This document shows positions 8,005 through 19,431 of a stretch of DNA of 64,000 nucleotides, piece by piece. Position numbers and translations under genes: made by a program. Source of the stretch: Sphingomonas desiccabilis (GTDB taxonomy: Bacteria; Pseudomonadota; Alphaproteobacteria; Sphingomonadales; Sphingomonadaceae); NCBI RefSeq assembly GCF_004135605.1, contig NZ_SDPT01000002.1, forward strand, positions 124,001 through 188,000, in the 5' to 3' direction. Below the pieces are notes generated by a model, which was not told where the DNA came from, did not search any database, and saw nothing but the letters and a program-made list of their open reading frames with translations. Every line of letters starts with the position of its first letter. Position 1 is the stretch's first letter.

Positions 8005-9879
8005 TCAGCCCAGCAGGGCCTCGGCCTGGTCGAGCGTTTCCTTGAAGCTCTGGACCAGCTGGCGATAGGGCGCCGGGCTCGTCATATCGAGGCCGGCGCG
8101 CTTGAGGATGTCGATCGGATAGTCCGAACCGCCCGCCTTCAGCACCGTCAGATAGCGGTCGCGCTCCGCCGTGCCGCCGGTGAGCACCGAGCGGGCGAAA
8201 TACTCGGCCGCGGTGATCGAGGTGGCGTACTGATAGACGTAGAAGTTGGAATAGAAATGGGGGATGTACGCCCACTCAATCGCATAGGCCGGGTCGATCG
8301 CGACCTTGGGGCCGTGATAGCGCTTGAGCAGGTCGAGGTAGAGCGCGGTGAAGCGCGCGCCTGAGACGCCCTCGCCCTTTTCGGCCAGCTCGTGTGCCTC
8401 CAGCTCGAACTCGGCGAACATCGCCTGGCGGAAGAAGGTGCCGCGGATGCTCTCCATGCGTTGGCCGAGGTAGAAGAGCTTCTCCTCGCGGGTCTTGGCG
8501 CGCTTGAGCATATAGTCGACCAGCAGCGCCTCGTTCGCGGTCGAGGCGATCTCCGCCAGAAAGATCGGATAGTCGGCCATGTCATAGGGCTGGGCGCGGT
8601 TGGAGAGCAGCGAGTGGATCGCATGGCCCCATTCGTGCGCATAGGTCGACAGCCCCTCGTAATTCTCGCCGAGGTTGAGGAGCAGATACGGGTGCACGTC
8701 GTATGCGCCCGGGTTCATGTACGCGCCCGAGCGCTTGCCGGTCCGCGGGAAGGGATCCATCCAGCGGGCTGCGGTGCCTTCGGCGATCAGCTTGGCGTAT
8801 TCGGGGCCGAGCGGCTTGGTCGCCTCCAGCGTCAGCGTGCGCATCTCCGACAGGGTGAAGCGGCGGTCGAGCGACACCAGCGGCGGATAGATGTCGTAGT
8901 ACGCCATGTCCGGCAGCTTGAGCATCCGGCGGCGCAGCTCGAAATAGCGGTGGAGCTGCGGCAGGCCGGCGTTGGTCTCCTGCACAAGCGTCCGGTAGAC
9001 GCCCTCGGGGATGTTGCCACCCGATACCGCTGCGGCCAGCGAGCTCGGGTATTTGCGGGCGCGGGCATTAAAGATGTCGCCCTTGATCTTGGCGACGTAC
9101 GCGGCGCCCAGCGAGCTTTCGAAGGCGTCGTAGCTCTTCCAGAAGGCGTCGAACACCTGCTTGCGATCGGCGCGGTTGGGCGCATCGCGGTTGAGCGAAT
9201 AGCCCTGGTCGTCGAGCCGCACCGACTTGCCGGTCGACAGCTGGACGGTCGGGCGCGGCATGTCGGAGGAGCGCAGCTGCTCGGCGGTGTCGCCCGGACC
9301 CGACAACGCGGCGCCGGCGCTGGCGAGCAGCGCCTCGCCCTCGGGGCTGAGCGTGTGCTCGGCCTGACGCAGCACGTTCTTGAGCACCATGCCGAAGCGG
9401 GTGCGCAGCGTCGCATTCTGGGCGGTGAACGCCTCGATCTTGGGGCGGCCGAGCGCGATCAGTTCGGGGCTGGTCCAGGCGGTCGCCTCGCCGAGTGCCA
9501 CCCACAGGTCGGTCGCCTGGGCGCGGCGTTCCTGGTTGGCGGCAACGCGCACGTCCTCGTCGGCCTTGAGGCTGATGTAGGTGTAGATGCGCGACACGGT
9601 GCGGCCGACATCGGACTGGGCGGAGAGCGCCTGGGCGAGCACGTCGGCGCTTTCGCCGAGCCGCCCCTTCCACTGGGCGAGCGCCTTGGCATCGGCGAGC
9701 GCCTTCACGCGGGCGGCGTCCCAGGCTGCATCGGTCGGGTAGAGCTCAGTCAGGTCCCAGGCGGCGGTAGTGGCGCCGGGCGCGGGGGCGGCGGGCTGCT
9801 GGGCCCAGGCAGGAGTGGCGGCGGCGAATCCTGCAAGCGCAGAGGTGGCGAGGGCTTCGCGGCGGGTGAGATCGATCAT
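8005..9879 (-). CDS. pepF: Exported M3-family oligoendopeptidase (PepF-like)
   Basis: A 624-residue zinc metallopeptidase of family M3, which cleaves oligopeptides. The zinc motif HEWGH is at residues 415-419, with further family sequences GENYEGLSTYAHEWG and FLAEIASTANEALL after it. Unlike cytoplasmic PepF, it begins with an RR-containing export signal (DLTRREALATSALAGFAAAT, cleavage near AWAQQ) and should act in the periplasm. Length is normal. Upstream lie the groEL hairpins, so its promoter must lie within 9880-9960 or it depends on readthrough. Confidence 0.9.
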   Translation of the reverse strand: MIDLTRREALATSALAGFAAATPAWAQQPAAPAPGATTAAWDLTELYPTDAAWDAARVKALADAKALAQWKGRLGESADVLAQALSAQSDVGRTVSRIYTYISLKADEDVRVAANQERRAQATDLWVALGEATAWTSPELIALGRPKIEAFTAQNATLRTRFGMVLKNVLRQAEHTLSPEGEALLASAGAALSGPGDTAEQLRSSDMPRPTVQLSTGKSVRLDDQGYSLNRDAPNRADRKQVFDAFWKSYDAFESSLGAAYVAKIKGDIFNARARKYPSSLAAAVSGGNIPEGVYRTLVQETNAGLPQLHRYFELRRRMLKLPDMAYYDIYPPLVSLDRRFTLSEMRTLTLEATKPLGPEYAKLIAEGTAARWMDPFPRTGKRSGAYMNPGAYDVHPYLLLNLGENYEGLSTYAHEWGHAIHSLLSNRAQPYDMADYPIFLAEIASTANEALLVDYMLKRAKTREEKLFYLGQRMESIRGTFFRQAMFAEFELEAHELAEKGEGVSGARFTALYLDLLKRYHGPKVAIDPAYAIEWAYIPHFYSNFYVYQYATSITAAEYFARSVLTGGTAERDRYLTVLKAGGSDYPIDILKRAGLDMTSPAPYRQLVQSFKETLDQAEALLG

Positions 9880-9966
9880 GCGGGTTCCCGTGGATGGATG
9901 CGCCGGACGGCGCCTGTGCCGATCATCGGGATTCGCGGGGTGGAAGGAAAGAGGGGGAAAAGAAAA

Positions 9967-9992
9967 GGGCCGGAAGGTTTCCCCTCCGGCCC
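9967..9992 (-). terminator. groEL terminator
   Basis: Read on the minus strand, GGGCCGGAGG and CCTTCCGGCCC form a stem around GGAAA, followed by TTTTCTTTT. It lies about 125 bases past the groEL stop, after three other perfect hairpins. Confidence 0.8.
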
Positions 9993-10006
9993 GTTTCCTT
10001 GGGACG

Positions 10007-10105
10007 GCACCGGCAAAGCCGGTGCGGACGTCGGACGGACTTCGGCGGGCCGAAGTCCGCCGGCCGATCCGGTGCGAGTCCCGGGCCAGCGCATGCTGGC
10101 CCGGG
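10007..10105 (-). repeat. Three perfect hairpins in the groEL 3' region
   Basis: GCACCGGC-AAA-GCCGGTGC (10007-10025), CGGACTTCGG-CGGG-CCGAAGTCCG (10036-10059) and CCCGGGCCAGC-GCAT-GCTGGCCCGGG (10080-10105) follow one another between the groEL stop and its terminator. None has a T run, so they look like mRNA-stabilising or processing structures. Confidence 0.65.
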
Positions 10106-10116
10106 CCGCAATCGGA

Positions 10117-11856
<1,740 letters not shown>

Positions 11857-11864
11857 TCAGGAAA

Positions 11865-12152
11865 TCAGCCGACGATCCCCAGGATGTCGGATTCCTTCAT
11901 GATGAGCAGGTCTTCGCCATTCACCTTGACCTCGGTGCCCGACCACTTGCCGAACAGGATGCGGTCGCCGGCCTTGACGTCGAGCGGAGTGACCTTGCCG
12001 TCCTCGGCCTTGGTGCCGGTGCCGGCGGCGACGACTTCGCCTTCCTGCGGCTTTTCCTTGGCGGTGTCCGGGATGATGATCCCGCCGGCGGTCTTTTCCT
12101 CGGCCTCGACGCGGCGAACGAGCACGCGATCGTGCAGCGGACGAAAGTTCAT
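11865..12152 (-). CDS. groS: Co-chaperonin GroES
   Basis: A 95-residue GroES, the lid of the GroEL chamber, beginning [16 protein letters not shown]. The mobile loop ([19 protein letters not shown]) and the C-terminal [16 protein letters not shown] are typical. The frame is open to 12188, but the family start is the ATG at 12152; the codons upstream of it run toward the CIRCE operator. It forms a two-gene operon with groEL. Confidence 0.98.
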   Translation of the reverse strand: MNFRPLHDRVLVRRVEAEEKTAGGIIIPDTAKEKPQEGEVVAAGTGTKAEDGKVTPLDVKAGDRILFGKWSGTEVKVNGEDLLIMKESDILGIVG

Positions 12153-12181
12153 GCGCGCTTTCCTTTCCTGCAAATAAGTTC

Positions 12182-12208
12182 TTGGCACTCACCCCCAGCG
12201 AGTGCCAG
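12182..12208 (-). promoter_or_regulatory. CIRCE heat-shock operator (HrcA site)
   Basis: TTGGCACTC, nine bases, then GAGTGCCAG: a 9-9-9 inverted repeat matching the CIRCE consensus TTAGCACTC-N9-GAGTGCTAA with a symmetric A-to-G / T-to-C change at the third base of each arm. It ends 30 bases before the groES ATG, the usual place. HrcA bound here represses groES-groEL until heat stress. Confidence 0.92.
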
Positions 12209-12403
12209 CAGCCGGCATATGCGATCGGCCCCGGCCATCGTCAACGGGTCGGCGGGCGGAAAAAATGCAGGGGCGGGCAGGGCGTGCCGGAATCGCGCGG
12301 GGGCGCGCCGCCCTGGCGCCCAGGCGCGGCGCAAGCGGTTCGGGACGCGCGGTTTACTCGCCTTTGGCGCTGCTCTAGCACCGCAGAGGCCTGACAAGAG
12401 GAT

Positions 12404-14302
12404 ATGCGCGTGAGACTGGTTCGGGGTGCCTGGAAAGTGCTGGTCGCGGTCAAGGACGGGCTCGTCCTGCTGGCCATGCTGCTGTTCTTCGGCCTGCTGT
12501 TTGCGGCGCTGGCCGCCAAGCCCAATCCGGCGATCAAGCCCGGTGCGCTGCTGGTGGCGCTGGACGGCACGGTCGTCGAGCAGCCGAGCGAGATGGACCC
12601 CTTTGCGACGCTGAGCGGTGCGAGCGTGGCGCGCGAACATCGGCTGCGCGACGTGGTGCACGCGCTGGACAAGGCGCGCGACGACAAGCGGGTGACGGCG
12701 GTGGTGCTGGACCTGGACCGCTTCGTCGGCGGCTATCCCTCCGTGGTGGCGGAAGTCGCCGCCGCGGTCGGCCGGGTGCGGGCGAGCGGCAAGCCGGTGC
12801 TCGCCTATGCGACCGGCTATACCGACAGCAGCTATCTGGTCGCCGCGAACGCCAGCGAGATCTGGGTCAACCCGATGGGCGGCGCGATGTTCACCGGACC
12901 GGGCGGGGCGCAGCTCTACTACAAGGGCCTGATCGACAAGCTGGGCATCAACGCCCACGTCTATCGCGTCGGCGAGTTCAAGTCGGCCGTGGAGCCCTAT
13001 ACCCGCGCCGACCAGTCCGATCCCGCGCGCGCCGCCAACCAGGCGCTCTACGGCGCGATCTTCGGACAGTGGCGCGAGGCCGTGGCAAAGGCGCGCCCCA
13101 AGGCCAAGGTCGCCGACTTCCTGACCCAGCCGGACCGGCTGGTGGTCGCCGCCGGCGGCGACATCGCCAAGGCGAACCTGGCGGCGGGGCTGGTCGACCG
13201 GCTGGGCGACCGGGTCGCGTTCGGCAAGCGCGTGGCCGAGCTGGAGGGCGTCGGCATCGGCGACAAGAAGATCGCCGGCAGCTTCAAGGCGATCCCGCTC
13301 CGGAACTGGATCGCGGCCAACCCGCTGCCCAAGACGGGCGATGCCATCGGTATCCTGACCATCGCGGGCGAGATCGTCGACGGCGATTCCGGCACCGGCA
13401 CCGCCGGCGGCGACACCGTGTCGAAGCTGCTGCTCAAGGGCCTGGCCGACAAGGAGCTGAAGGCGCTGGTGGTGCGCGTCGATTCGCCCGGCGGCTCGGC
13501 ACTCGCGTCCGAGCAGATGCGCCAGGCGATCCTGCAGGCCAAGGAAAAGGGCCTGCCCGTGGTCGTCTCGATGGGCGGGCTTGCCGCGAGCGGCGGCTAT
13601 TGGGTGTCGACGCCCGGCGACGTGGTGTTCGCCGAGCCGAACACCATCACCGGCTCGATCGGCATCTTCGGCCTGATCCCGACGTTCGAGAACACCCTCG
13701 CCAAGATCGGCGTGACGACCGACGGCGTGCAGACGACGCCGCTGACCGGCCAGCCCAACGTCACGGGCGGCACCAACGCGACGTTCGACGCACTGGTGCA
13801 GGCGACCATCGAGAACGGCTATCGCCGGTTCATCGGCCTGGTCTCCCAGTCGCGCAGGATGACGCCGGAGCGGGTCGACCAGATTGGCCAGGGCCGGGTG
13901 TGGGACGGCGGCACCGCGCGGCAGCTGGGGCTGGTCGACCGGTTCGGCACGCTCTCCGACGCGGTGGCCGAGGCGGCGCGGCGCGCCAAGCTCGACCCGG
14001 CCAAGGTCCATGCGGAGTATCTGGAGAAGGAGCCGGGGGCGCTGGAGCAGTTCCTGGCGGCGATGCGCGCGGGCGAGGAGGACGAGGATCGCGTCGGATC
14101 GGCCTCCACCGACCTGGTCTCGCGCCTGGCGGGCGAGCGGCGCGCGTTGCTGGCGCAGGCGCTGGGCGACGCCCGGCGGCTGGTGAAGGGGGGCGCTGCG
14201 ATGCAGGCGCGCTGCCTGGAGTGCGCCGGGCTGGGGCCGGTGGTGCCGGCGCGCGAGGACGTGCGGCTGATGGACCTGATGCTGGCGCGGTTCGGCCTGT
14301 GA
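12404..14302 (+). CDS. sppA: Signal peptide peptidase SppA, 67-kDa type
   Basis: SppA is a membrane-anchored serine protease that degrades cleaved signal peptides. The 632-residue protein has an N-terminal membrane anchor (about residues 17-38) and the tandem two-domain layout of long SppA. The catalytic Lys/Ser pair appears as K193 (VGEFKSAVEPY) and S396 (GGLAASGGYW), close to the spacing in E. coli. The C-terminal tail (about 560-632), acidic and then cysteine-containing, is less usual. It is divergent from groES and overlaps the next gene by GTGA. Confidence 0.95.
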   Translation: MRVRLVRGAWKVLVAVKDGLVLLAMLLFFGLLFAALAAKPNPAIKPGALLVALDGTVVEQPSEMDPFATLSGASVAREHRLRDVVHALDKARDDKRVTAVVLDLDRFVGGYPSVVAEVAAAVGRVRASGKPVLAYATGYTDSSYLVAANASEIWVNPMGGAMFTGPGGAQLYYKGLIDKLGINAHVYRVGEFKSAVEPYTRADQSDPARAANQALYGAIFGQWREAVAKARPKAKVADFLTQPDRLVVAAGGDIAKANLAAGLVDRLGDRVAFGKRVAELEGVGIGDKKIAGSFKAIPLRNWIAANPLPKTGDAIGILTIAGEIVDGDSGTGTAGGDTVSKLLLKGLADKELKALVVRVDSPGGSALASEQMRQAILQAKEKGLPVVVSMGGLAASGGYWVSTPGDVVFAEPNTITGSIGIFGLIPTFENTLAKIGVTTDGVQTTPLTGQPNVTGGTNATFDALVQATIENGYRRFIGLVSQSRRMTPERVDQIGQGRVWDGGTARQLGLVDRFGTLSDAVAEAARRAKLDPAKVHAEYLEKEPGALEQFLAAMRAGEEDEDRVGSASTDLVSRLAGERRALLAQALGDARRLVKGGAAMQARCLECAGLGPVVPAREDVRLMDLMLARFGL

Positions 14303-14874
14303 TCGCAATCCGGGCGGCGACTCCCGACGATGCCGAGGCGATCGCGGAGATCTATGCCGCCTATGTGACCGGCAGCACGATCAGCTTCGAGGAGCAGCCG
14401 CCCGATGCGGCAGCCATTGCCGAGCGGATGGCGGCGCATGACGGCTTCTATCCTTGGCTGGTCGCGACCGGCACCGATCCGCTGGGGGAGACCGGGCCGG
14501 GTGCGATCCTGGGCTATGCCTATGCTGGGCCGTTCCGGTCGCGCGCCGCCTATCGCTTCTCCGTCGAGACGACGATCTACCTTGCGGGTGGCGCGCGTGG
14601 GCAGGGCGCGGGGCGGCTGCTCTACGAGGCGCTGATCGTGACGCTGCGGGCGCAGGGTTTCGCGCAGGCCATGGGGGTGATCGCGCTGCCCAACGGGCCG
14701 TCGATCTCGCTGCACGAGGCGGTGGGATTCCGCCGCGCCGGCGTGATCCGCTCGATCGGCTACAAGCAGGGCCAGTGGATCGACATCGGTCTGTGGCAAT
14801 GCGAGCTGGCGCACACCGGAATGCCGCCGCCCGAGCCGCGGCCGTTCCGAGACGTCGGCGTCGTGCGGGGCTAG
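14299..14874 (+). CDS. GNAT N-acetyltransferase, phosphinothricin acetyltransferase-like
   Basis: A 191-residue acetyl-CoA-dependent N-acetyltransferase. The start IRAATPDDAEAIAEIYAAYV, the segment FSVETTIYLAGGARGQGAGR (acetyl-CoA pyrophosphate loop RGQGAG) and the ending GFRRAGVIRSIGYKQGQW-D are close to the Pat/Bar/YwnH branch, which acetylates phosphinothricin or methionine sulfoximine. The GTG start overlaps the sppA stop as GTGA, so it is probably coupled to sppA. The actual substrate is not evident. Confidence 0.88.
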   Translation: MIAIRAATPDDAEAIAEIYAAYVTGSTISFEEQPPDAAAIAERMAAHDGFYPWLVATGTDPLGETGPGAILGYAYAGPFRSRAAYRFSVETTIYLAGGARGQGAGRLLYEALIVTLRAQGFAQAMGVIALPNGPSISLHEAVGFRRAGVIRSIGYKQGQWIDIGLWQCELAHTGMPPPEPRPFRDVGVVRG

Positions 14875-14908
14875 GCTTCATTCCAGGAGCAGAGGCTGGT
14901 GCCCGCGG

Positions 14909-14938
14909 CCCTGGGCTCCTGCCTTCGCAGGAGCACGG
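14909..14938. repeat. Family A extragenic palindrome
   Basis: CCCTGGG, then CTCCTGCCTTCGCAGGAG, then CACGG. One base differs from the 7844 copy in the loop. It lies between the convergent GNAT and TRIC genes, where it could act as a two-way terminator. Confidence 0.8.
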
Positions 14939-14943
14939 AGGCG

Positions 14944-15567
14944 TCAGTGCCGGCCGCGATAGGTCGGCAGGCCGAGCTTCCAGTGGATGGCGGCGGCGCG
15001 GAGCAGGAAGCCGGCGGCGGAGGCGCAGAGCGCCGAGGCGAAGCTCGGCATTCCGAGCGAGACCAGCACCACATAGAGGCCGGAGGCGAGGGCCGCGGCG
15101 GTGACGTATAGCTCCGGGCGCATCAGGATCGACGGCTCGCCGGCCAGCATGTCGCGCAGGATGCCGCCGGCGCAGGCCGTCACCACGCCCATGATCGCGG
15201 CGGGGATCGGCGGCACGCCGAACTCCAGCGCCTTGGCGACGCCATAGACCGCATAGGCGGCGAGCCCTGCCGCATCGAGCCATTCCAGCGCCTGCTGGCG
15301 CCACCAGCGCTGCGGGGTGATCCAGATCAGCACCGCCACCGACAGGCAGAGCGCGGCGGTCTGCGCGTCGCGGACCCAGAAGACGGGGGCGCCGATCAGC
15401 AGGTCGCGGATCGTCCCCCCGCCGACGCCGGTGATGAGCGCGAAGAAGGTGGCGGTCACCAGCGTCTGCGCGCGCTGCGCCGCCGCGAGCGCGCCGGTGG
15501 CGGCGAAGACCGCGATGCCGAGCAGGTTGAGAACCTGCAGCACGGGCCCGAGCGAGAGGGTTTCCAT
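14944..15567 (-). CDS. TRIC/UPF0126 family membrane channel (YadS/YicG-like)
   Basis: A 207-residue membrane protein with two similar three-helix halves followed by a final helix. The repeated signature TFFALITGVGGGTIRDLL (first half) and MGVVTACAGGILRDMLAGE (second half) is diagnostic of UPF0126, the prokaryotic relatives of TRIC cation channels; some members transport glycine or other small molecules. The ATG at 15567 was chosen; a GTG at 15573 is possible. It is divergent from the DUF1275 gene. Physiological role is unknown. Confidence 0.9.
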   Translation of the reverse strand: METLSLGPVLQVLNLLGIAVFAATGALAAAQRAQTLVTATFFALITGVGGGTIRDLLIGAPVFWVRDAQTAALCLSVAVLIWITPQRWWRQQALEWLDAAGLAAYAVYGVAKALEFGVPPIPAAIMGVVTACAGGILRDMLAGEPSILMRPELYVTAAALASGLYVVLVSLGMPSFASALCASAAGFLLRAAAIHWKLGLPTYRGRH

Positions 15568-15654
15568 CGGCACGACCTGCGCTCGCTAGCGCTTCGTCGC
15601 AGATTGCGGAAGCCCGGGGGTTGGCGATGGCGGACGAAGGAGGGAAAAGGGGCC

Positions 15655-16299
15655 ATGCAACGTCTTCCGCTCTCCGTCCTGCTGGTCGCCGTGCTGCTCG
15701 CCGCGCTCGCCGGCTTCGTCGACGCCATCGCCTTCTCGGCCTTCGCCGGTTTCTTCGCCTCCTTCATGAGCGGCAACACGACCCGGCTGGGCGTGGCGAT
15801 CGCGTCCGGGCTGCAGGCCGAACTGCATACGGCGATCTCGCTGATCCTGGCGTTCGTCTCCGGCGTGATGGGAGGTGCGATCGCGGCACGCGCGGGCGGC
15901 GTGCGGGGCCGCGAGGCGGTGATGCTGCTGGTGACGGCGCTGCTGGCGCTGGCGGCGCTGTGCCTGGGGTTCGGGCCGCGGCCGCTGGCGCTGGTGCTGC
16001 TGGCGGGCGCGATGGGGGCGGAGAACGCCGTGTTCAGCCGCAACGGCGAGGTGCGGGTGGGGCTCACCTACATGACCGGCACGCTGGTGCGCTTCGGCCA
16101 GCGGCTGGCGGACGCGCTGATGGGCGTCGGGCCGCGCGCCGGCTGGTGGCGCGAACTGCTGTTCTGGGGCGGGTTCCTGTTCGGCACGCTGGGCGGCGCG
16201 GGCGCGTTCCAGCTGGCAGGCGACGGCGCGGTGTGGATCGCGGCGGTGCTGGCGGGGCTGCTGACGCTGCTGGTCGCGCGGATGCCGGCGGACGAGTGA
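15655..16299 (+). CDS. DUF1275 (YoaK-family) membrane protein
   Basis: A 214-residue membrane protein with six predicted helices. The N-terminal LAALAGFVDAIAFSAFAGFF and SFMSGNTTRLGVAI and the later GAENAVF and GLTYMTGTLVRFGQRLADAL segments define DUF1275/YoaK. The family resembles small transporters but has no established function. The frame opens upstream at 15604; the ATG at 15655 starts just before the first helix and has a purine-rich site before it. Confidence 0.88.
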   Translation: MQRLPLSVLLVAVLLAALAGFVDAIAFSAFAGFFASFMSGNTTRLGVAIASGLQAELHTAISLILAFVSGVMGGAIAARAGGVRGREAVMLLVTALLALAALCLGFGPRPLALVLLAGAMGAENAVFSRNGEVRVGLTYMTGTLVRFGQRLADALMGVGPRAGWWRELLFWGGFLFGTLGGAGAFQLAGDGAVWIAAVLAGLLTLLVARMPADE

Positions 16300-16362
16300 G
16301 GGTGAGTTAGGCTGTTCGGGCGGGGGCAGTGCAGATTCGCTCCGGGCGCCGCTTTCCTTCTT

Positions 16363-16391
16363 CGTACCCCGGCGGAGGCCGGCGCCCAGTT
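16363..16391. repeat. Family B extragenic palindrome, inverted
   Basis: CGTACCCCGGCGGAGGCCGG followed by CGCCCAGTT: the reverse complement of the family B unit (AACTGGGC...GGGGTACG), with a degenerate loop. It forms a facing pair with the copy at 16436. Confidence 0.7.
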
Positions 16392-16435
16392 GCGCTGCCA
16401 TGGCGATCATCGCGCGTGCTTCAGCCGCTATCCCG

Positions 16436-16463
16436 ACTGGGCCCCGGCCGTCGCCGGGGTACG
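16436..16463. repeat. Family B extragenic palindrome, direct
   Basis: ACTGGGCCCCGGCCGTCGCC followed by GGGGTACG. CCCCGGC pairs with GCCGGGG. Other copies are at 18032 (inverted), 18107 and 56854. Confidence 0.8.
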
Positions 16464-16567
16464 GGTGGTCTCGGCGGGTGCCCGGCCGGTATGATAGCCC
16501 AGGGCGCCGGGCGGGGCGCTTGTTGTCTTGGACTGCTTCCGGCGCCGCGGGCAGGGTCCGGATACGA

Positions 16568-16601
16568 AAACGGCGCCGGTGGGGTGCCACCGACGCCGTT
16601 T
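16568..16601 (-). terminator. lpdA terminator
   Basis: Read on the minus strand, a 15-base stem AAACGGCGTCGGTGG / CCACCGGCGCCGTTT (one G-T pair) with a four-base loop leads into TTCGTATCC. It starts 23 bases after the lpdA stop and ends the 2-oxoglutarate dehydrogenase gene block. The stem core GGCG-CGGTG is shared with the rplT terminator. Confidence 0.88.
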
Positions 16602-16623
16602 CGCTAGACCAGAGACCGGCCGA

Positions 16624-18018
16624 TCACATGTGGATCGGCTTGCCCTGCACGGCCATGGCCGCTTCCTTGATCGCTTCCGAGTGCGTCGGGTGCGCGTGGC
16701 AGGTGTAGGCGATGTCTTCGCTGGTGGCGCCGAACTCCATCGCCTGCGCCGCCTGCGCGATCATCGTGCCGGCAACCGAGGTGATGATCCACACGCCCAG
16801 CACGCGGTCGCTCTTGGCGTCGGCGATGACCTTCACGAAGCCGGCGGTGTCGTCGATCGCCTTGGCGCGGCTGTTCGCCATCATCGGGAACTTGCCGACC
16901 TTGATCTCGCCGCGCTCCTTGGCCTGCTCTTCGGTCAGGCCGACGCCGGCGATCTCCGGGTGGGTGTAGACGACGCCCGGAATAACGTCGTGGTTCACGA
17001 TGCCCGTGAGGCCGGCGATGTTCTCGGCCACCGCGACGCCCTCGTCCTCGGCCTTGTGAGCGAGCATCGGGCCCGGGATCACGTCGCCGATCGCCCACAC
17101 GCCGTCGACGGCGGTGCGGAAGTCGTGGTCGGTCTCGATCTGGCCACGCTGATTGAGCTGCAGCCCGATCTTGTCGAGGCCGAGACCTTCGGTGTTGGGG
17201 CGACGGCCGATCGCGACCAGCACGGCGTCCGCCTGCAGCGTCTCGGCAGCGCCGCCGGCTGCCGGCTCGACCGTCACGGTCGCGCGGCCGCCGTCGACCG
17301 CAACGCCGGTGACCTTGGTCGAGAGCTTCAGGTCCATGCCCTGCTTCTTGAAGATCTTGGCGGCTTCCTTGCGGACTTCGCCGTCCATGCCCGGTAGCAG
17401 CTGGTCGAGATATTCGACCACCGTCACCTTGGCGCCTAGGCGCTTCCACACCGAGCCGAGCTCCAGGCCGATCACGCCGCCGCCGATCACGACGAGGTGC
17501 TCGGGGACCTTCTCGAGGGTCAGCGCGCCGGTCGAGTCGACGACGACCTTCTGGTCGATGGTCACGCCCGGCAGCGGGGTCACCGACGAGCCGGTGGCGA
17601 TGACGATGTTCTTGGCGTTGACGGTGCGATCGCCGACCTGGACGGTGTGCGCGTCCTGGAAGGTGGCGAGGCCCTTCAGCCACTCGACCTTGTTCTTCTT
17701 GAACAGGAACTCGATGCCGCCGGTGAGACCCGTGACGGCCTTGTCCTTGTCGGCCATCATCGCCGACAGGTCGAGCTCGACGCCCGAGAACTTGACGCCA
17801 TGCTTGGCGAGGACGCCGGACATCGCCTCGTCGAACTTCTCCGACGCGTTGAGCAGCGCCTTCGAAGGGATGCAGCCGACGTTGAGGCAGGTGCCGCCCA
17901 GCGTCTCGCGGCTTTCCGCGCAGGCGGTCTTGAGACCGAGCTGTGCCGCGCGGATCGCGGCGACATAGCCGCCCGGGCCGGCACCGATCACGAGAACGTC
18001 GAAGTCGTATTCAGCCAT
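16624..18018 (-). CDS. lpdA: Dihydrolipoyl dehydrogenase (E3)
   Basis: E3 re-oxidises the dihydrolipoyl arms of 2-oxoglutarate dehydrogenase using FAD and NAD+. The 464-residue protein has the FAD-binding start DVLVIGAGPGGYVAAIRAAQ, the redox-active pair in GGTCLNVGCIPSK (two Cys five residues apart), an NAD site GGGVIGLELGSVW and the C-terminal His-Glu region HAHPTHSEAIKEAA. It follows sucB after 128 bases that contain two facing palindromes, so its expression may differ from that of sucA-sucB. Confidence 0.98.
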   Translation of the reverse strand: MAEYDFDVLVIGAGPGGYVAAIRAAQLGLKTACAESRETLGGTCLNVGCIPSKALLNASEKFDEAMSGVLAKHGVKFSGVELDLSAMMADKDKAVTGLTGGIEFLFKKNKVEWLKGLATFQDAHTVQVGDRTVNAKNIVIATGSSVTPLPGVTIDQKVVVDSTGALTLEKVPEHLVVIGGGVIGLELGSVWKRLGAKVTVVEYLDQLLPGMDGEVRKEAAKIFKKQGMDLKLSTKVTGVAVDGGRATVTVEPAAGGAAETLQADAVLVAIGRRPNTEGLGLDKIGLQLNQRGQIETDHDFRTAVDGVWAIGDVIPGPMLAHKAEDEGVAVAENIAGLTGIVNHDVIPGVVYTHPEIAGVGLTEEQAKERGEIKVGKFPMMANSRAKAIDDTAGFVKVIADAKSDRVLGVWIITSVAGTMIAQAAQAMEFGATSEDIAYTCHAHPTHSEAIKEAAMAVQGKPIHM

Positions 18019-18031
18019 TGTTCTCTTCCTT

Positions 18032-18060
18032 GTACCCTGGCGCGGGCCAGGGCCCAGTTT
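18032..18060. repeat. Family B palindrome, inverted copy in sucB-lpdA gap
   Basis: GTACCCTGGCGCGGGCCAGG followed by GCCCAGTTT. It is the reverse complement of the family B unit with paired changes in the stem (CCTGG / CCAGG). It overlaps the region just upstream of the lpdA start. Confidence 0.7.
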
Positions 18061-18106
18061 CGAGACGTATCTGGGGCGCGTCTCGTGTCGTTACAAACAG
18101 CGGCGC

Positions 18107-18135
18107 AACTGGACCCCGGCCTTCGCCGGGGTACG
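18107..18135. repeat. Family B palindrome, direct copy in sucB-lpdA gap
   Basis: AACTGGACCCCGGCCTTCGC followed by CGGGGTACGG. It faces the copy at 18032 across about 46 bases, so an RNA across the gap could fold into two separate hairpins or one long one. Confidence 0.8.
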
Positions 18136-18146
18136 GTTGCGGGAGC

Positions 18147-19382
<1,236 letters not shown>

Positions 19383-19431
19383 GGGTCTTCCTCTTGGTTC
19401 CCCGCCAGGGGACGCAGACATTGGGTTCGGA

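Larger units (their letters stand above)
16300..16567. other. Non-coding convergent region with two family B repeats
   Basis: Together with the lpdA terminator at 16568, this fills the 324 bases between the DUF1275 gene and lpdA. Nothing looks coding. It holds an inverted family B repeat at 16363-16391 and a direct copy at 16436-16463. Confidence 0.7.
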
